NCBI RefSeq assembly: GCF_019097595.1
Contig: NC_080718.1
Coordinates: forward strand, 13,992,157-14,056,156
From: Hemibagrus wyckioides
Taxonomy: Eukaryota; Chordata; Actinopteri; Siluriformes; Bagridae
Length of the DNA: 64,000 nucleotides
Direction: 5' to 3'
Position numbers and translations under genes: made by a program. The notes under the pieces are model-generated. The model did not search any database. It was not told where the DNA came from and saw only the letters and a list, made by a program, of their open reading frames with translations. Of the stretch, positions 37,101 to 49,637 are shown piece after piece; positions within the stretch are counted from its first letter, which is position 1; each line of letters starts with the position of its first letter.

Positions 37101-40100
37101 TTTATTTGCTTATTAGATTAGATTAGAACTGACAAAAATGACAAGTGTTGAATAGTGTAGTAAACATGACTGATTATGCTTGTTGGTCTAATAAAGGGGG
37201 CAATTTGGATTTTTTCCTCTGAAAAAGACAAATGAAAGACAAGCACAGCCTATAAATATCTCACCTTAAAGCAGTGGCTACATCTCTCAGCCCCATTATG
37301 CCTGTACCACATACTCAGTTTTCTTGATAAATACATTCACATGGTGCTGGGAGATGAGAAACAGCAAAAACGTTTCTGGATATCCCCATGGGCGCTAAAG
37401 AGCACAGACAGAATTGGCGGTAGGACACTGACTCATAAATACAGCCAATGTGATTGCGCAATTCGAAAAACCACTAAGCTGTTTGACTGCATTTTTTTCC
37501 GAACACTGCTCTTCTGTCATTCTAGAATAAACCACCTTTGTGCCAGTAAAACGCAGAACATTGTGAAATGTTTATCAAAATAAAATTGCGAAATACTAAA
37601 TATAGCAGCCTCCCATGGCTGGTCTTTAAATATTAGCTCGCTGTTTATTTTGTGTCTGCTGAAGCTTACCAGTTTAATATATTTGATAAATAACTGTAAA
37701 CTAGCAGGCATACTACTCACCAATCATGTGAGCATGATTAAACTCAAGGCCATGGTGGCTAGGGCATTGTCACGATTCAAACCATTAACCATTGATTCTG
37801 ACACGTAGACAGTTACAGCATTTGTAAACAAAAACGTGGCTAAAACTCACCTGGCAGCATAGCAGGATAGCAGGGCATAAGCTGAACAATGAACAAATGA
37901 AGAACACACAAAATATTTTTGCTGCTTTGAAATGTCAAATGCAGAGGGACCTCTGTGTGGGTGTGTGTGTGAATTTGTGTGTGTGAGAGTTTGTGTGTGT
38001 GTGTGTGTGTGTGTTTTACAGATACATTTCTCTGCTATTGAGTTAGACTGTGTAAAAGAAGAAAGACCTTAATCTGTTTCAGAGTGAGTCCAGGCTTCAA
38101 ACTAAAGCTGGTTCTTGTTTCTGGACTATTATTACAGCTGCTCCAGCTGCGAGCACCACGGACACGCTCAACCCTCTTCCTCCCTGAGATGGACACCTTC
38201 AGAGTCCGCCCACTAGGGTTGTCACCTTTAACCTTGAGGTCAGTTGCTCAGAGGTCTCTGTTAGTACTGTTTTGTTTCAGGCTCCTCTGTCACAGAGTCT
38301 CCAGGCTTCAGTCGTTGCTGTCACTATCGGTGATTTGCCCGAGATGAACTGATTAGCAAGCTTTGGCCTTTCTTTTATATGTCTCAAAGAGTAGAACTCA
38401 GGCCCTGGCCACAGGGTTATCTGATCTCATGTGTGAATGAAATCATGAGCACGCTTTTTCATTTTGTGTGCGTGAGTGAGTGTGTGAGTGTGTGCGTGAG
38501 TGTCTGTGTGTGTGTGTGTATGTGTGTGTGTAATTACAGACTTCAGGTAATGTACACCCTCAGACACTCCCCATAGAAAGCCTGTGTGTTTGAGCCTTGT
38601 TTATTGAAATGTGGAGTTTAGGAGGGATTGAGCATTAACAATAGCGCATAGCTGAACTAATAAGCAATGTCTCACTATCTTGGACATTTTCTTTAGGACC
38701 GTATCATTTTACACAAACATCACCCATCACCCCATTTCACCTCCATACTCATAATAAAAACAAATTGAAGAATAATCCAAAATATTTACGAGCTAAGATA
38801 ACACCACTGCATCTGAAGCATACAGTAAGTTAATTCACAGATGCACAAGAATTTACTATTAAATATGTTTCCCTGTATTGAGCAGAAATTTACTTGAAAC
38901 TTATTATGGAAGACTTAGGGCATTAAAGTAATTCCATGTATTAATGCTTACAAAATACCAAATAAGCTTTTAATATGACACAGACATTAGAAAATGTTAT
39001 ATCAATGGTGTTATATGTTGCCTTTTTTGAATTAGATTTTCAAAGCAGGGGCAATTGAGGAAAAGCAAAGTCCAGTTTCTTGCACTGTCGGGAAGATTTA
39101 CTGGTAGATTTTGAGGCATTCCAGTGTTTACTTTAAACGACTGTGATAACATTAGAAACATGTTGTTCCCTGTACAAAGTGTCTCTGAAAACTGGAAAAC
39201 TTACAAGTGTTTAATTTACAAAGAACTTTGACCGAAGCTTACAAAAATATGTCTTTTGCCGAAATGTTCATCAAATACCCCACTGACCACATTTTGGAGA
39301 CGTTTATAAGTGAGTTTTGAGTAAACAGGTTTTTCATTTCATGCTAAAGGGAAATGTACTGAAATTCCTGTACACAGGAGTCACACATGTAACAGATCCA
39401 TTACATAAACAATGACGGAGTAATTCTTTAATTAAACGGCCCTTTGTTGAAATCAGCTCCTGGATGAAAGTCTATCCTAAATGAAATGTGATGTCACAAA
39501 AGTGAAACATAATATTATATTACAAGATCAACTTAGCCACTGACATATACCACATTCCATGTAATGTCAAACTGTGTTAAAGTTATTTTCTTGACTGCAT
39601 TCATGCATAACAGACAGCTGCGACAGAACAAGGTTTTTAATCTCTTTCGACAGTCAACGAAGATGTCTGCAACATTTTTTTTTCCTGGAATAAATGAATT
39701 AAGGAGATTTGTGTCTGATATCTGGAGTGTTCCAAGCTGTTGTTTACTCCTTCCTCTCTCTCTTTCTCAGGTCAGGGGCTGAGGTGAAGATGCTCATAGT
39801 GTTCCAGTGTTGCATCTGTCTTCATTTTCAACTGTCTGGAACATCTTTAACCCCTGGATCACCAACAATCGCTTATACACACAAACAATAGCACACACAC
39901 ACACACACTCATGCATGTCATGAGAATGTTTATAATAATGCAAGAACTTTTTAAAAGTTTTGATTGTTTTGTTGGATTGAGACCTGAGATATGGACATAC
40001 ATGAAACAGAACGCTGTTGTTTTCAAGTCAAACAGACCTTCTGGTTAACAACATGGTTAATGAATAGGATGAGTGAATGTGTAGGTTGAGTATATTCTTC

Positions 40101-40299
40101 TTAGGAAGATGAAAATGGAATAAATTCATATTTATTGAGACAGGCTAAGATTCAAGTACAAGAAAAGATGATGAAGAAGAGTGAGTGGTGAGTGAGAGAG
40201 AGAGAGAGCTCTGATCAGTGGTTTGGCTGAACTCACCATGAACCATGACAAATTTATTTTCTCCAGAGTCTTTCTCTCTCCCAGAGGGATCCAGATTTA

Positions 40300-40300
<1 letters not shown>

Positions 40301-40354
<54 letters not shown>
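40301..40354. repeat. (CT)n microsatellite
   Basis: About 27 CT units. Confidence 0.95.
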
Positions 40355-40361
<7 letters not shown>

Positions 40362-40666
40362 TCACAGACAGGAACTCAAGGAGGTTGGGGGCTTGTTTTT
40401 GAGGCCCAACATTGAACTATGTGTCCACAGTGTAGTCCACATATATTTGTAGTAAAAACTGTCCTGAAGCTGAAGACTTGCTTCATGCTCTAAAACCTAT
40501 CCATCAGGCAACCTTGGCTGAGTTGAGCTGATTAACTGCAGTCTAGTGTGCAGACTTGGTCAGGAATTATCTCTACATATTCAGTCATGAGTATCACTTT
40601 ATATTAGAATTATGATTGAGGCAAAGACTGGAGCATTGATGGATGTGTGGATAGCAGAGTGCATGC

Positions 40667-40670
<4 letters not shown>

Positions 40671-40736
<66 letters not shown>
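40671..40736. repeat. (GT)n(GA)n compound microsatellite
   Basis: GT units 40671-40703 are followed by GA units to 40736. Confidence 0.95.
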
Positions 40737-40739
<3 letters not shown>

Positions 40740-40961
40740 AGTGTGCTGTAGTGTTGAAGTGATTGATGTTAATAGATGGATGCTGAGAGACCCACCACAC
40801 CACATTCATAAATATGTTGAGTACGTTGAATAAATATGCAGGCACATGATATGGCAAGGTAATGGAGAATGTGTGCATGCATTTGTGTGGATGTTTGTAT
40901 GCGTCTCAACTCTAGGTGAACTTAGCGCTGAGTGAGGGGACAAACTCAAGCTGACTTTATA

Positions 40962-40970
40962 GTGTGTGTA

Positions 40971-41023
<53 letters not shown>
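40962..41023. repeat. (GT)n(GA)n compound microsatellite
   Basis: GT units with one tatg interruption pass into GA units near 40991. It lies only about 230 bp from the preceding compound tract, with the same order. Confidence 0.95.
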
Positions 41024-41027
<4 letters not shown>

Positions 41028-41676
41028 AAGAATGTTACATCTCTAGCTTTATTAATTGTGTACTCATCAATGCATGCCACGTGCAGTAGGTTTTATATAT
41101 CTATGTAAATGAAACATTTGAAATAAAAAGCACAATTCTAATGTGTATGTGATGATTGTAGAAAAAACATTAAAATTGAATTTGTGTGCATTTTGTAAGT
41201 GTGTATTATTGTTTCAAACACACAGTGACTGCTGCTGGAGATTTACTTCAAATAATTCATGACTGGTAACATTGTTTAGAAACCATCATGCAGATTGCAA
41301 GCTAGTGTGATGGATGATAGTTAACAAGAAATTTATAAGAAACATACAAACATTAAGCATCTCTCTCTCTCTCTTTCTCTCTCTCTCTCGCTCTCTGAGT
41401 GTTTCATAAAAAAAGTACTGACACAGCCAGAATACTGTTATTGGCTGTCACAGAGAGCATGTCACATTATGTGTTGCCGTTCTCAGCTCACTAACAACAA
41501 ACACATTCTTCTTTACAATGTGTGATTTCTGTCTGTTAGAGCAAGATCAAGCTGAACATTGTGCAGTGCGTAACGAATTTGCATGATCATTTATATACTC
41601 ATACTCTAACTTTCTCCTACACCCACACACTCACACATTCTCCTATACCCACACAGACCATACACACATAAACACA

Positions 41677-41733
41677 AACACACACACACACAAAGAGAGA
41701 GATAGAGATAGAGATAGAGATAGAGAGAGAGAG
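41677..41733. repeat. (CA)n(GATA/GA)n compound microsatellite
   Basis: CA units, then gatagagatagaga units, then GA. Confidence 0.9.
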
Positions 41734-42035
41734 AAGCTGTGGTTTATCTAAAGTTCAGATGGCTCCACCCAGCTGAACAGAAACATGAGGATCTTTTTAC
41801 GGAACTAACAGAGGTGCAGGCCTCCTGGAGTACAGCCACCGGGGCGGAAAGCTTGGAAAGCTTTAGCCAAATCATTAATTACTCTAATTACAAACTATGC
41901 CTCACTCACTTTCTCATTCAGCCTGTGAAAGAGCAAGGTGGGGCTGCACAGGCACACCCACACATAAACCCTTAGATGCCCAGGTATGCAGAGGTAGGGG
42001 CAGGTAAAAACTTGCCGAAAGCCCCGTAGCAGTCC

Positions 42036-42039
<4 letters not shown>

Positions 42040-42080
<41 letters not shown>
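42040..42080. repeat. (CA)n microsatellite
   Basis: About 20 CA units without interruption. Confidence 0.95.
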
Positions 42081-42082
<2 letters not shown>

Positions 42083-42334
42083 CACACATGCTTGATCCAG
42101 AGCCAGATGAGATTTGGCCAAATTCTCTCTGTATGTATATACAGTATGTGTGTGAGTGATATGTTCTGTGTCACTGAGTGAAACTTAATCATGACAGCTA
42201 TCTCTTTGTAGCTTCGGTCAGTTTATTTTTCCCTAGCCACTGCTCCTCTTCTTAGGCTTTCAGTAGCGCAAACACTCAACACACACACACACACACAGAC
42301 ATGGTTGAGAGCTGTTTTTTTTTTTTTTTTGTAT

Positions 42335-43405
42335 CCATTGCCTCCAAAACATATTCACTCCACACCGATTATTTCTATTAAGGAAAAGAAACAAAATTAA
42401 ATTAAGTAGATTAGATTTCCTCAACATTATTTGAAAATTAAGTAGTATGATATACCCCCTCATTGTGAATCGTCCTTTTGAAAAACTAGAGAGTTGGTCT
42501 CATAACTATATGAACTTTGCATATTTTGCTTTAGCTATTTCAAATCCTGCTACAGATTTATAATTGGATTTATGTCTTGGGCTTCACTTGGCTATTCCAA
42601 AACAAAAAGCCATTCCTTTGTATTTGGCTCACTGTGCTTTGGCTCACTGCCCTCTTTGTCTTATTGGAACATATATTTTTGCCTAAATTCAGCTTTCTGG
42701 CTGACTGGAACAGGTTCTCCTCAACAGTTTGCTTATATTTGGCATCATCCATGTTGCCTGTGATGGCAACAAGATTTCCAGTTCCTCCTGCTGCAAAGCT
42801 ACATTAGAGAATGATGCCACCACCACCATGTTGGATCACAGGAATGGTGTTTCCTGGGTTTTGGGCTGTATTTTGTTTCTGCCAAACATTATGCTTTGGC
42901 ATTATACCAACTTTCTTCTCATCACAATATCTTTTTCCAAAAGCTCTCAGATGTTCTAGCATGGCTCTTATTCAGCAGTGGCTTCCTTCTGGCCATACTC
43001 CTACAGAGGCTGGATTTGTGAAGAGCCCATATTGTCCGCACAGGTTCTCCTATTTCATGCAGTGAGCTCTGTAACCCTTTCAGTGTTGTAGCAGCTCTCT
43101 TGACAGTTTCTCTTCTTGCCAGAGAGTTAAATTTGGCCTGATCTTGGTAGTGTCTGGGGTTGTACCATATTTTTCCACTTTATCATAATGGATTTAACAG
43201 TGCTCATTTTTAATAACATCTTTTTTCCATCTAACATCTTCATCTCGACGGTTCACGGCAGTTCCTCAGTGGTCCTGAACTTTTTTTTTATATTTTTAAA
43301 TAATTCTGAGGACTAAACACTGTCATAATACATATCAAATGGAGAAGAAAAAATCCCATTCTAATATATTGGTGGGGGGTGGATAATTTCTAAAGGCACT
43401 GTGTG
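42335..43405 (-). mobile_element. Decayed Tc1-like transposon remnant
   Basis: The left end ccattgcctccaaaacatat and the right end (minus strand) cagtgcctttagaaattatc are imperfect inverted repeats resembling the cagtgccttcagaaagtatt family of fish Tc1-like elements. Inside, the minus-strand segment 42752-42570 reads MDDAKY..EENLFQSARKLNLG, like the Tc1 transposase region ahead of its second aspartate. A ggtggtggcatcat block (about 42812-42830 on the minus strand) corresponds to the conserved GGG region. Many stops and shifts are present. About 1.07 kb, non-functional. Confidence 0.7.
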
Positions 43406-45594
43406 TAAGGAAGTTGTTACTCTTGAAGTGTGATTTAATTGCTTTATCGGAAACATCTTTTTAAAAAAACAAGAGTTGTGTCATTAGCCTAAAAGTGAGT
43501 TTCACTGTCAGCTGCATGCCTGAGGGAGTGTGACACAGACACTTGTTGAAGATTGCACTGTATGTAGTCAGTTGGTTTGGGCAAGCAATCAGGGCAGGGC
43601 AGGCAATTATTCAGATAAATACAAATTAATGTTCAATATAATTTTCTAGGAAATGTCTGTGTAGCAATAACATAACAGATAGTAATATTCACAATGGAAT
43701 GCTTACTGTATCTGCCAATGCACATCAGTAGTGCTTTACTGATTTTACAATATAAAATATTTATACAATTCAATGCAGAGTAAAGCTTAAAGAGTTAAAT
43801 TGTAGGGAGACATTTCAAGCCATGGTTAGGCAAAACAACAACAACATCAAGTCAAAATACAGCAAGCTTTGTCAGGTACGAAGAAAATAAATGGCTACCT
43901 TTAAGCACCCAAACAGTCATTACTTAGTTGTCTCTGAGCCAATTTATCTGATTCATTGCGAAAAGAAATTTTCATCCCCTTGCTCTTGCTCTTAGAGCAA
44001 ATGAATATTTCAGTGGAGTGGAAATTGGCTCACACACAATGACCAGAATTCAGAAATACACCTGTACATGTGTCTTCTCACACAACAACTCCATTTTAAC
44101 CTGAGGCCTTGAAGATTATGTCAATATTATATAATTCGCCTGTGGAAATTCACCTGCAACTTTACTGGCATTCATTCCGATTACTTTCTAGGCATGGGAA
44201 TGTTTTTATTCACTACACATTCTCATTCTCTAGCAGTTATGCCACAAGTTACTGTCAGGTGAAGACTGACTGAGAGGAATCACTAATGTTTCATTTGGCA
44301 CAAAAACTCACTAAACAACATTCTCATCTTCTTTTGTGTTTAATGCCAGTAAGAGTCATAAAAGATCATATTATGAAATCGATTTAAAAAGTATCGCTTT
44401 GTACTATTTCTATAAACAACACAAGACAACTCAGTAGAGCACAGTCCAAGTGCCCTTCACTCAGCCACTCAGTCAACCAGAGAGCACAGCACGACCACTG
44501 ACCCAGCTCACTGCTTCTCCCTTTTGTTTCTCTTTTCTAGGGTCTGCTTGCTGGTGCTGGAGCGATACATGATAGAGGTTAACTCTGTATGTGCTGGTTT
44601 TGTGAAACCAGGGCACATGGGTTTTTCAAATATGGAGCACACATGCCACCTGGCAGATAGAAAGTGAACAGCAACATGTCTATTCTTTTTCTGGATCTGA
44701 CTCTGGAAAATGTGTATCATCTTGTCATTATCAATCCATGATTCTTATACAAAAGATTGGTCTAAACAAGCAATTTTTTTACTATAAATTGTAATATAGG
44801 TTCACATTGTTGTTGTTTCACAGGTAAACTGATTAAGCTTTTGAAAGGTTATTTGGATAGTTGAGGGTTCTTTACTTTCTAAATCAGTGATAAAGTTCAG
44901 TCCGCATGGCACCTTTAAGGGTTCCTCAAAAGGAAAACCCAAAGAACCCTTAAAGCTCATAGACATACATTAACTGAGAGTCTGCTTATATTTTCCCCAA
45001 AATTTTGTGAAATCAAGTTGTTAGCTGGATCAGTCAAGCCTTCACGATATAGTGAAGGTTCTGAGAGACTCTCCTACACCAACTTTCAAGGCTAGCCTAG
45101 TCAAAACTGCCCCAAAAGACTGAGAGTGCATTTTCTTCATTAAGTCCAATTTATGCTTCAGTTATCCTGCAGTGTGAACACGTATTTGCATCTTAAAATT
45201 ATGAAGCAGAAAGAAATGTCATGGAAAAGGTGTGGAACACAAAATCCTGAAAGTGTTCAGTGTCTAGAAAAAAAGAACTGGCCTTGGTGTTCCGATACTT
45301 TTGGAAGGGGCTGTAAATGGGTTGTGTAGATTGGGACATCTGGTGTTTGAACAATGTAACTGCATCAGAAACATATTTAACAGACTGGTGATTCCCATGA
45401 TGGTATTCCCACCATACATCATTATGCCCAGAGTCAGTAGCTACTGTGGACCCAGGATTTAGACAAGACAACTCCTGAGCACAAAGTACTACTGGGAAAC
45501 CATGGTAGTTGTCATACTCCACATAGGTTCAGGCCAAAGATCACAGTACCTCACCAGGTGGAAAATGTCCAACTTTTCACCCATTTCTCATTGG
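43406..45594. other. Intergenic, no gene seen
   Basis: Unique AT-rich sequence. A perfect 12-bp inverted repeat lies at 44913-44955, and a 7-bp-stem hairpin (ccttcac/gtgaagg) lies near 45040. Confidence 0.5.
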
Positions 45595-45734
45595 CCAGGA
45601 TTGGAAGGTCAATAGTTCAAATCTCAGCACTGTCAAGCTACCACTTGGCCCTTAACCCTAAACTGTTCAGCTGTATAAATGAATTTAAGTCACTCGGGAT
45701 AACAGTGTCAGCCAAATGCAATAAATGTAAATAG
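45595..45734 (+). repeat. Truncated tRNA-derived SINE
   Basis: Retains a B-box-like AGTTCAAATCTC near 45614, then the family body (cttaaccctaaactgttcagctgta) and the tail (gataacagtgtcagccaaatgcaataaatgtaaat). The A-box part is missing or unrecognisable. Compared with the 14895 copy it shares the whole 3' half. Confidence 0.75.
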
Positions 45735-46254
45735 AGACATGACCACAATCCTAGTAACCAAAGAAATCATTCGAATCTCGATGCATGATTTACTTACCAG
45801 CATTGGTGTTTATGGAAAAAAAAAATGTATGTTAGATGATAGCTTTTGGTCTGAATTCATTTTTCTTTGCCAGACTTTATTGACAAGCTCTAGGATGCCA
45901 CAGAGGCCAGACTTGTTTGTCTAAACAGAAATTTTATTAACAGCTTTTGGAACAGTGGAAAGGAGTGCAAAAACTGTTATGACTGTTATGAATAATTACA
46001 GAGCTCATGTTTGACTACTGATCTTTCAGTAGGAGCTTCATTGAGACATATCAGTAGCTGAGATATCATTATGGAATAGGGGCCTTAAGAATGCTATGTG
46101 GCAAATTGTCAAAACTCTGCAAATACTATATCTTAATATTTTGTTACCAGACACTATTATAGTGAATAGCCTAGGTCTGGTTCTGCTGCTAGCCTTCCCT
46201 TTATGCTATACTCTAGATTTCATCTTTAACCTTCAACATTACTTGGCTCCTCTC

Positions 46255-46307
<53 letters not shown>

Positions 46308-48736
46308 GGGATAACAGCTGTGTGACAGATGTGGAGACAGTTGCTCTCAGGACCAAGTTTGGCATTCTCTGCTGCTCAAAACGCCCTGCCCCATCAGCCA
46401 AGAAGCCTTTAGTTCTGAGTCATGCTAGCTCTTAGCAACTTCTCAAATAGTGCATTATGCATTGTTGATTTACACAAACACAGTATCAGTCACTGAGATG
46501 ATATTTGAGGACGTTTAGGATAGAGTGTTGGTGATTCAGGTTTCTGGAAGAAAATAAGAAATCTGAACTGGGTGACATGGCTCTTGGCATATACAATCCA
46601 CTTAGGCTCCCACTTTAGACTTGCTTACTGGGCTGAAGCTACCTGCAGTCTGAGGGTCAGCAAAAGGTTTTTGTTCAACATGTACACACCTTGTACCTTG
46701 TGTGCATGAATGAGAGTGAACTCATATTTCCCCTAAGAAAAATAATTCTCATTAGTTAACTTTATCAGAACTTTTTATCAAAAACATATGAGACAAAATT
46801 AAGACATATTCAATGAAGATTTAAAATAAATGCTATACTGTTGTCATACTTGTATTCAGAAATATTCTGTGTTCAAAACATTGTTTTCAGTCTCCAAGAA
46901 CTCCAACTGGAAAAAAAAAAGGCAGAATTCACACAATGGATATAACAGATTGCAGAAGTCATGTCATGTTTCGTAATCAACTATCAGACACCACAAGATG
47001 TAAAACGTGTTGGTGGATCATTATAGTTTTTCCAGAGATTTTGTGCCTAGTGATCCAAATACTTGAAGGAAGATTGATGGTGTTGTAGATTTTCCTAAAT
47101 ACCAGGTGATTTTTGGTATGATGAAAAAAGAGAACAGATTTGTACAGCTAGGGGCACCATGTGTATAACCCAGACCATTTACACACGAGTTACCCTTTTT
47201 ATTTCACTAGACATACACAATTGTGCTCTAAATCAGAGCAATGTTTTCATTGTTTTCCTCAGTGGTTTTGCAGTGCTTTAGGCCTTCACCCCCACAAGGG
47301 ATGACATCTGCAGGCCAGGCATTAATCACAACAGCAGAGCAGAGGCACATTATAACTTCACACACACACACATGCACACACCAAGATAGAGAGAGAGAGA
47401 GAGAGTAAGACATTATGCTATATCTATAGAATCTATACCTATACCTATATATAGATATATAAATAGAATAGAATTTTCCCCTCAGTGTCACTGTTAAAAG
47501 CAATAGGAACATGATAGTGGAGACACAGACATTGGGCCATATGTCGGTACTCAGTCTGTCTCTTATTGCCAGTGCTGTAGTGAGGCACCCATATGAACGA
47601 AAGAGCTTGTTTATATAACATTTCAACATTTATTCAGTCTATATTGGTCTTTCTCTGTCTCCATCTCTCACTTCACTCTTCATTAACATGCACACACACA
47701 AACACATGCACATTCTCATAGCAGACTTGTTTTCAGTACAGTACTCTATAAAGTGTACTGTTTTTCCTCTCTTTTCCTCAAGTGCTTATTCCATCTGTCT
47801 GGGTCTGCTAAAGCCATCACTGAGCTTGCATCATTCCTCTCTTCTACTCTCTTTTTTTCCCTCTTTTTCTTTTACTCTGTGCATTTAACATTGTAATATC
47901 TGCAAAAAGCTTCAAATGATCAAAATCGTTCCTATGTCACTCTCTTCAGAGAGCATGGACTGTCAGATAGAGAGACTTTTCTTATTTAGCTGTAGATTGT
48001 TCTTCTGGGCTGGGTACACTGGCAAGATGGCACTGGGTTCAGGGAGTGCTGCAGCAAATCGGAAGCAGCTGGAGAGTGACAAAGAGAGAGAGCCAAGAAT
48101 AGAGACACTGATGATCTGTATGGGCTTTAACATACCCACTCGCAACACTTTAGCTGTCCACACATGGCTGTCAATGAAAATTCTATGGCTCATTGTTGGA
48201 GGAAGCGTACCACAAATATTCCGTTATGTGAATGTCTGATTCAATTTAATATACCAAAAAACACAAAATAAAATGGTTTGGAGTTCCAAAGTAATATTCT
48301 TTCGGGGGACCAGAGTTTCTGCCTATATTACCTACATACATATGTGTATAGTGTTGCTGCAAAAAGTACCACAAAAGAATGTCCAATAATCTGCATACAC
48401 AAGCATAAAGATATGCAAACACACACTTGATAATACACTGAGTTGCCAGTTGATTAGATGAAAATACTAACATTAATAGTCTATTAATCAGGTATACCTA
48501 CCACATTGTCACACTTTATATACATGGCTTTGGTATTAAACACAGTATATACGGCCACTTTTTATACACGTATACTACTGTACTAATCCAAGTGATCCTT
48601 CTGTACCTCAATCACCTGTGACCAATAAGTAATATATTCATGTTATGTCAGTTTCCCTGTGAATATGATCTTTAACCAGTTAGGTCAGTGGTAGCCTTAT
48701 GGTGGTCTCTTGCCATTAATGGCTGGGTTACATGAT
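45735..48736. other. Intergenic, no gene seen
   Basis: Unique sequence apart from the CT tract at 46251-46307, a GA run (47387-47405) and a tatagata-rich patch (47420-47470). Open frames are short and lack family features. Confidence 0.5.
46251..46307. repeat. (CT)n microsatellite
   Basis: A 57-bp CT tract with one TT interruption. Confidence 0.95.
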
Positions 48737-49080
48737 CAAAGTCAAAGTCAAAGTCAAAGAAGCTTTATTGTCACTTCAACCATATAGAGCTGATGCAGTA
48801 CACAGTGAAATAAAACAACGGTCCTCCTAGACCAAAGGTGCTACACATAACAAAGGCAAAGTACAGGTGACGCAGACAAACATAGAGCTAAACATAGAAA
48901 TAAAGCTAACTATACTTAAGGTGCAATCTTTAGAAACTAGACATACAACAGAATTGTACAGGATGACAAGACAAGACAGTGCAGACAAACAGGACATATA
49001 ACGCCGACTCTGTGACATATTGTATATGCTGTGTCCTTTTACTTCCAGTAGACTTGCATTTAACAATCATAAGAACATAA
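48737..49080 (-). mobile_element. Probable non-LTR retrotransposon 3' tail
   Basis: Begins with four tandem AAAGTC units (48741-48763) and continues aagctttattgtcacttcaa...cagtgaaataaaacaacggtcctcc. This matches from memory a common dispersed fish repeat. Read on the minus strand it ends in a short tandem repeat, as LINEs of the L2/CR1 type do. No reverse transcriptase is present. Confidence 0.5.
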
Positions 49081-49272
49081 AAGCAAAAAAAAGAAAGAGG
49101 CTCACAAACAATTGCTGTGTCACTTTCCTAACAGTACCCCCCCACACCTGTTCACTGCCTGAATAAAATACATAGATGTGATAGGTCAAGCTGACCCCAC
49201 TACATCATTATGGGAAAACACTGAAACATATTACATAAACATTTTAACAACATATTTCACTGGCTCCAACAA

Positions 49273-49408
49273 CACAGCCACTTATGGGTTAAATCTCTCA
49301 GTGTCCATTCCAAGCCTAAATGGGAGGGTTGCATCAAGAAGGGCATCTGGCGTAAAACCTGTGACCCCAAACAGGGAGCAGTTCAAGTACAACAACAACA
49401 AAACAACA
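49273..49408 (+). mobile_element. Short retroposed fragment with RTE-like tail
   Basis: Contains gggagggttgcatcaagaag and ggcatctggcgtaaaacctg, resembling the 3' region shared by RTE-type LINEs and their SINEs in fish. It ends in an (ACA)n-rich tail. It is flanked by near-identical 18-bp direct repeats, 49255-49272 and 49409-49426 (TTTCAYTGGCTCCAACAA, one mismatch), which look like a target-site duplication. Confidence 0.6.
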
Positions 49409-49554
49409 TTTCATTGGCTCCAACAAAATACAGATGTCCCTGATAAAAATGACCAATACATATAATTAGTTATACCAAATAAACATCTCGATGTAAAAGT
49501 AAACAAAAGCAGCGTTCACAAAGAACTCACCAACCTATAGGTAGTATAGTGCTA

Positions 49555-49555
49555 T

Positions 49556-49637
<82 letters not shown>
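49555..49637. repeat. (GATA)n tetranucleotide repeat
   Basis: About 20 perfect GATA units, the longest tetranucleotide repeat in the window and probably length-polymorphic. Confidence 0.97.

Larger units (their letters stand above)
33081..42334. other. Intergenic with many microsatellites, no gene seen
   Basis: About 9 kb with no recognisable exon. CT, CA and GA tracts occur near 34070, 34159, 35574, 37957-38014, 38466-38531, 40301, 40671, 40962, 41360 and 42040. The stretches 35870-36150 and 41735-41950 are complex and repeat-free. Confidence 0.5.

Noticed and set aside
49555..49637. Direct-repeat array as a CRISPR
   Set aside because: Simple GATA repeat with no spacers, in a vertebrate genome.
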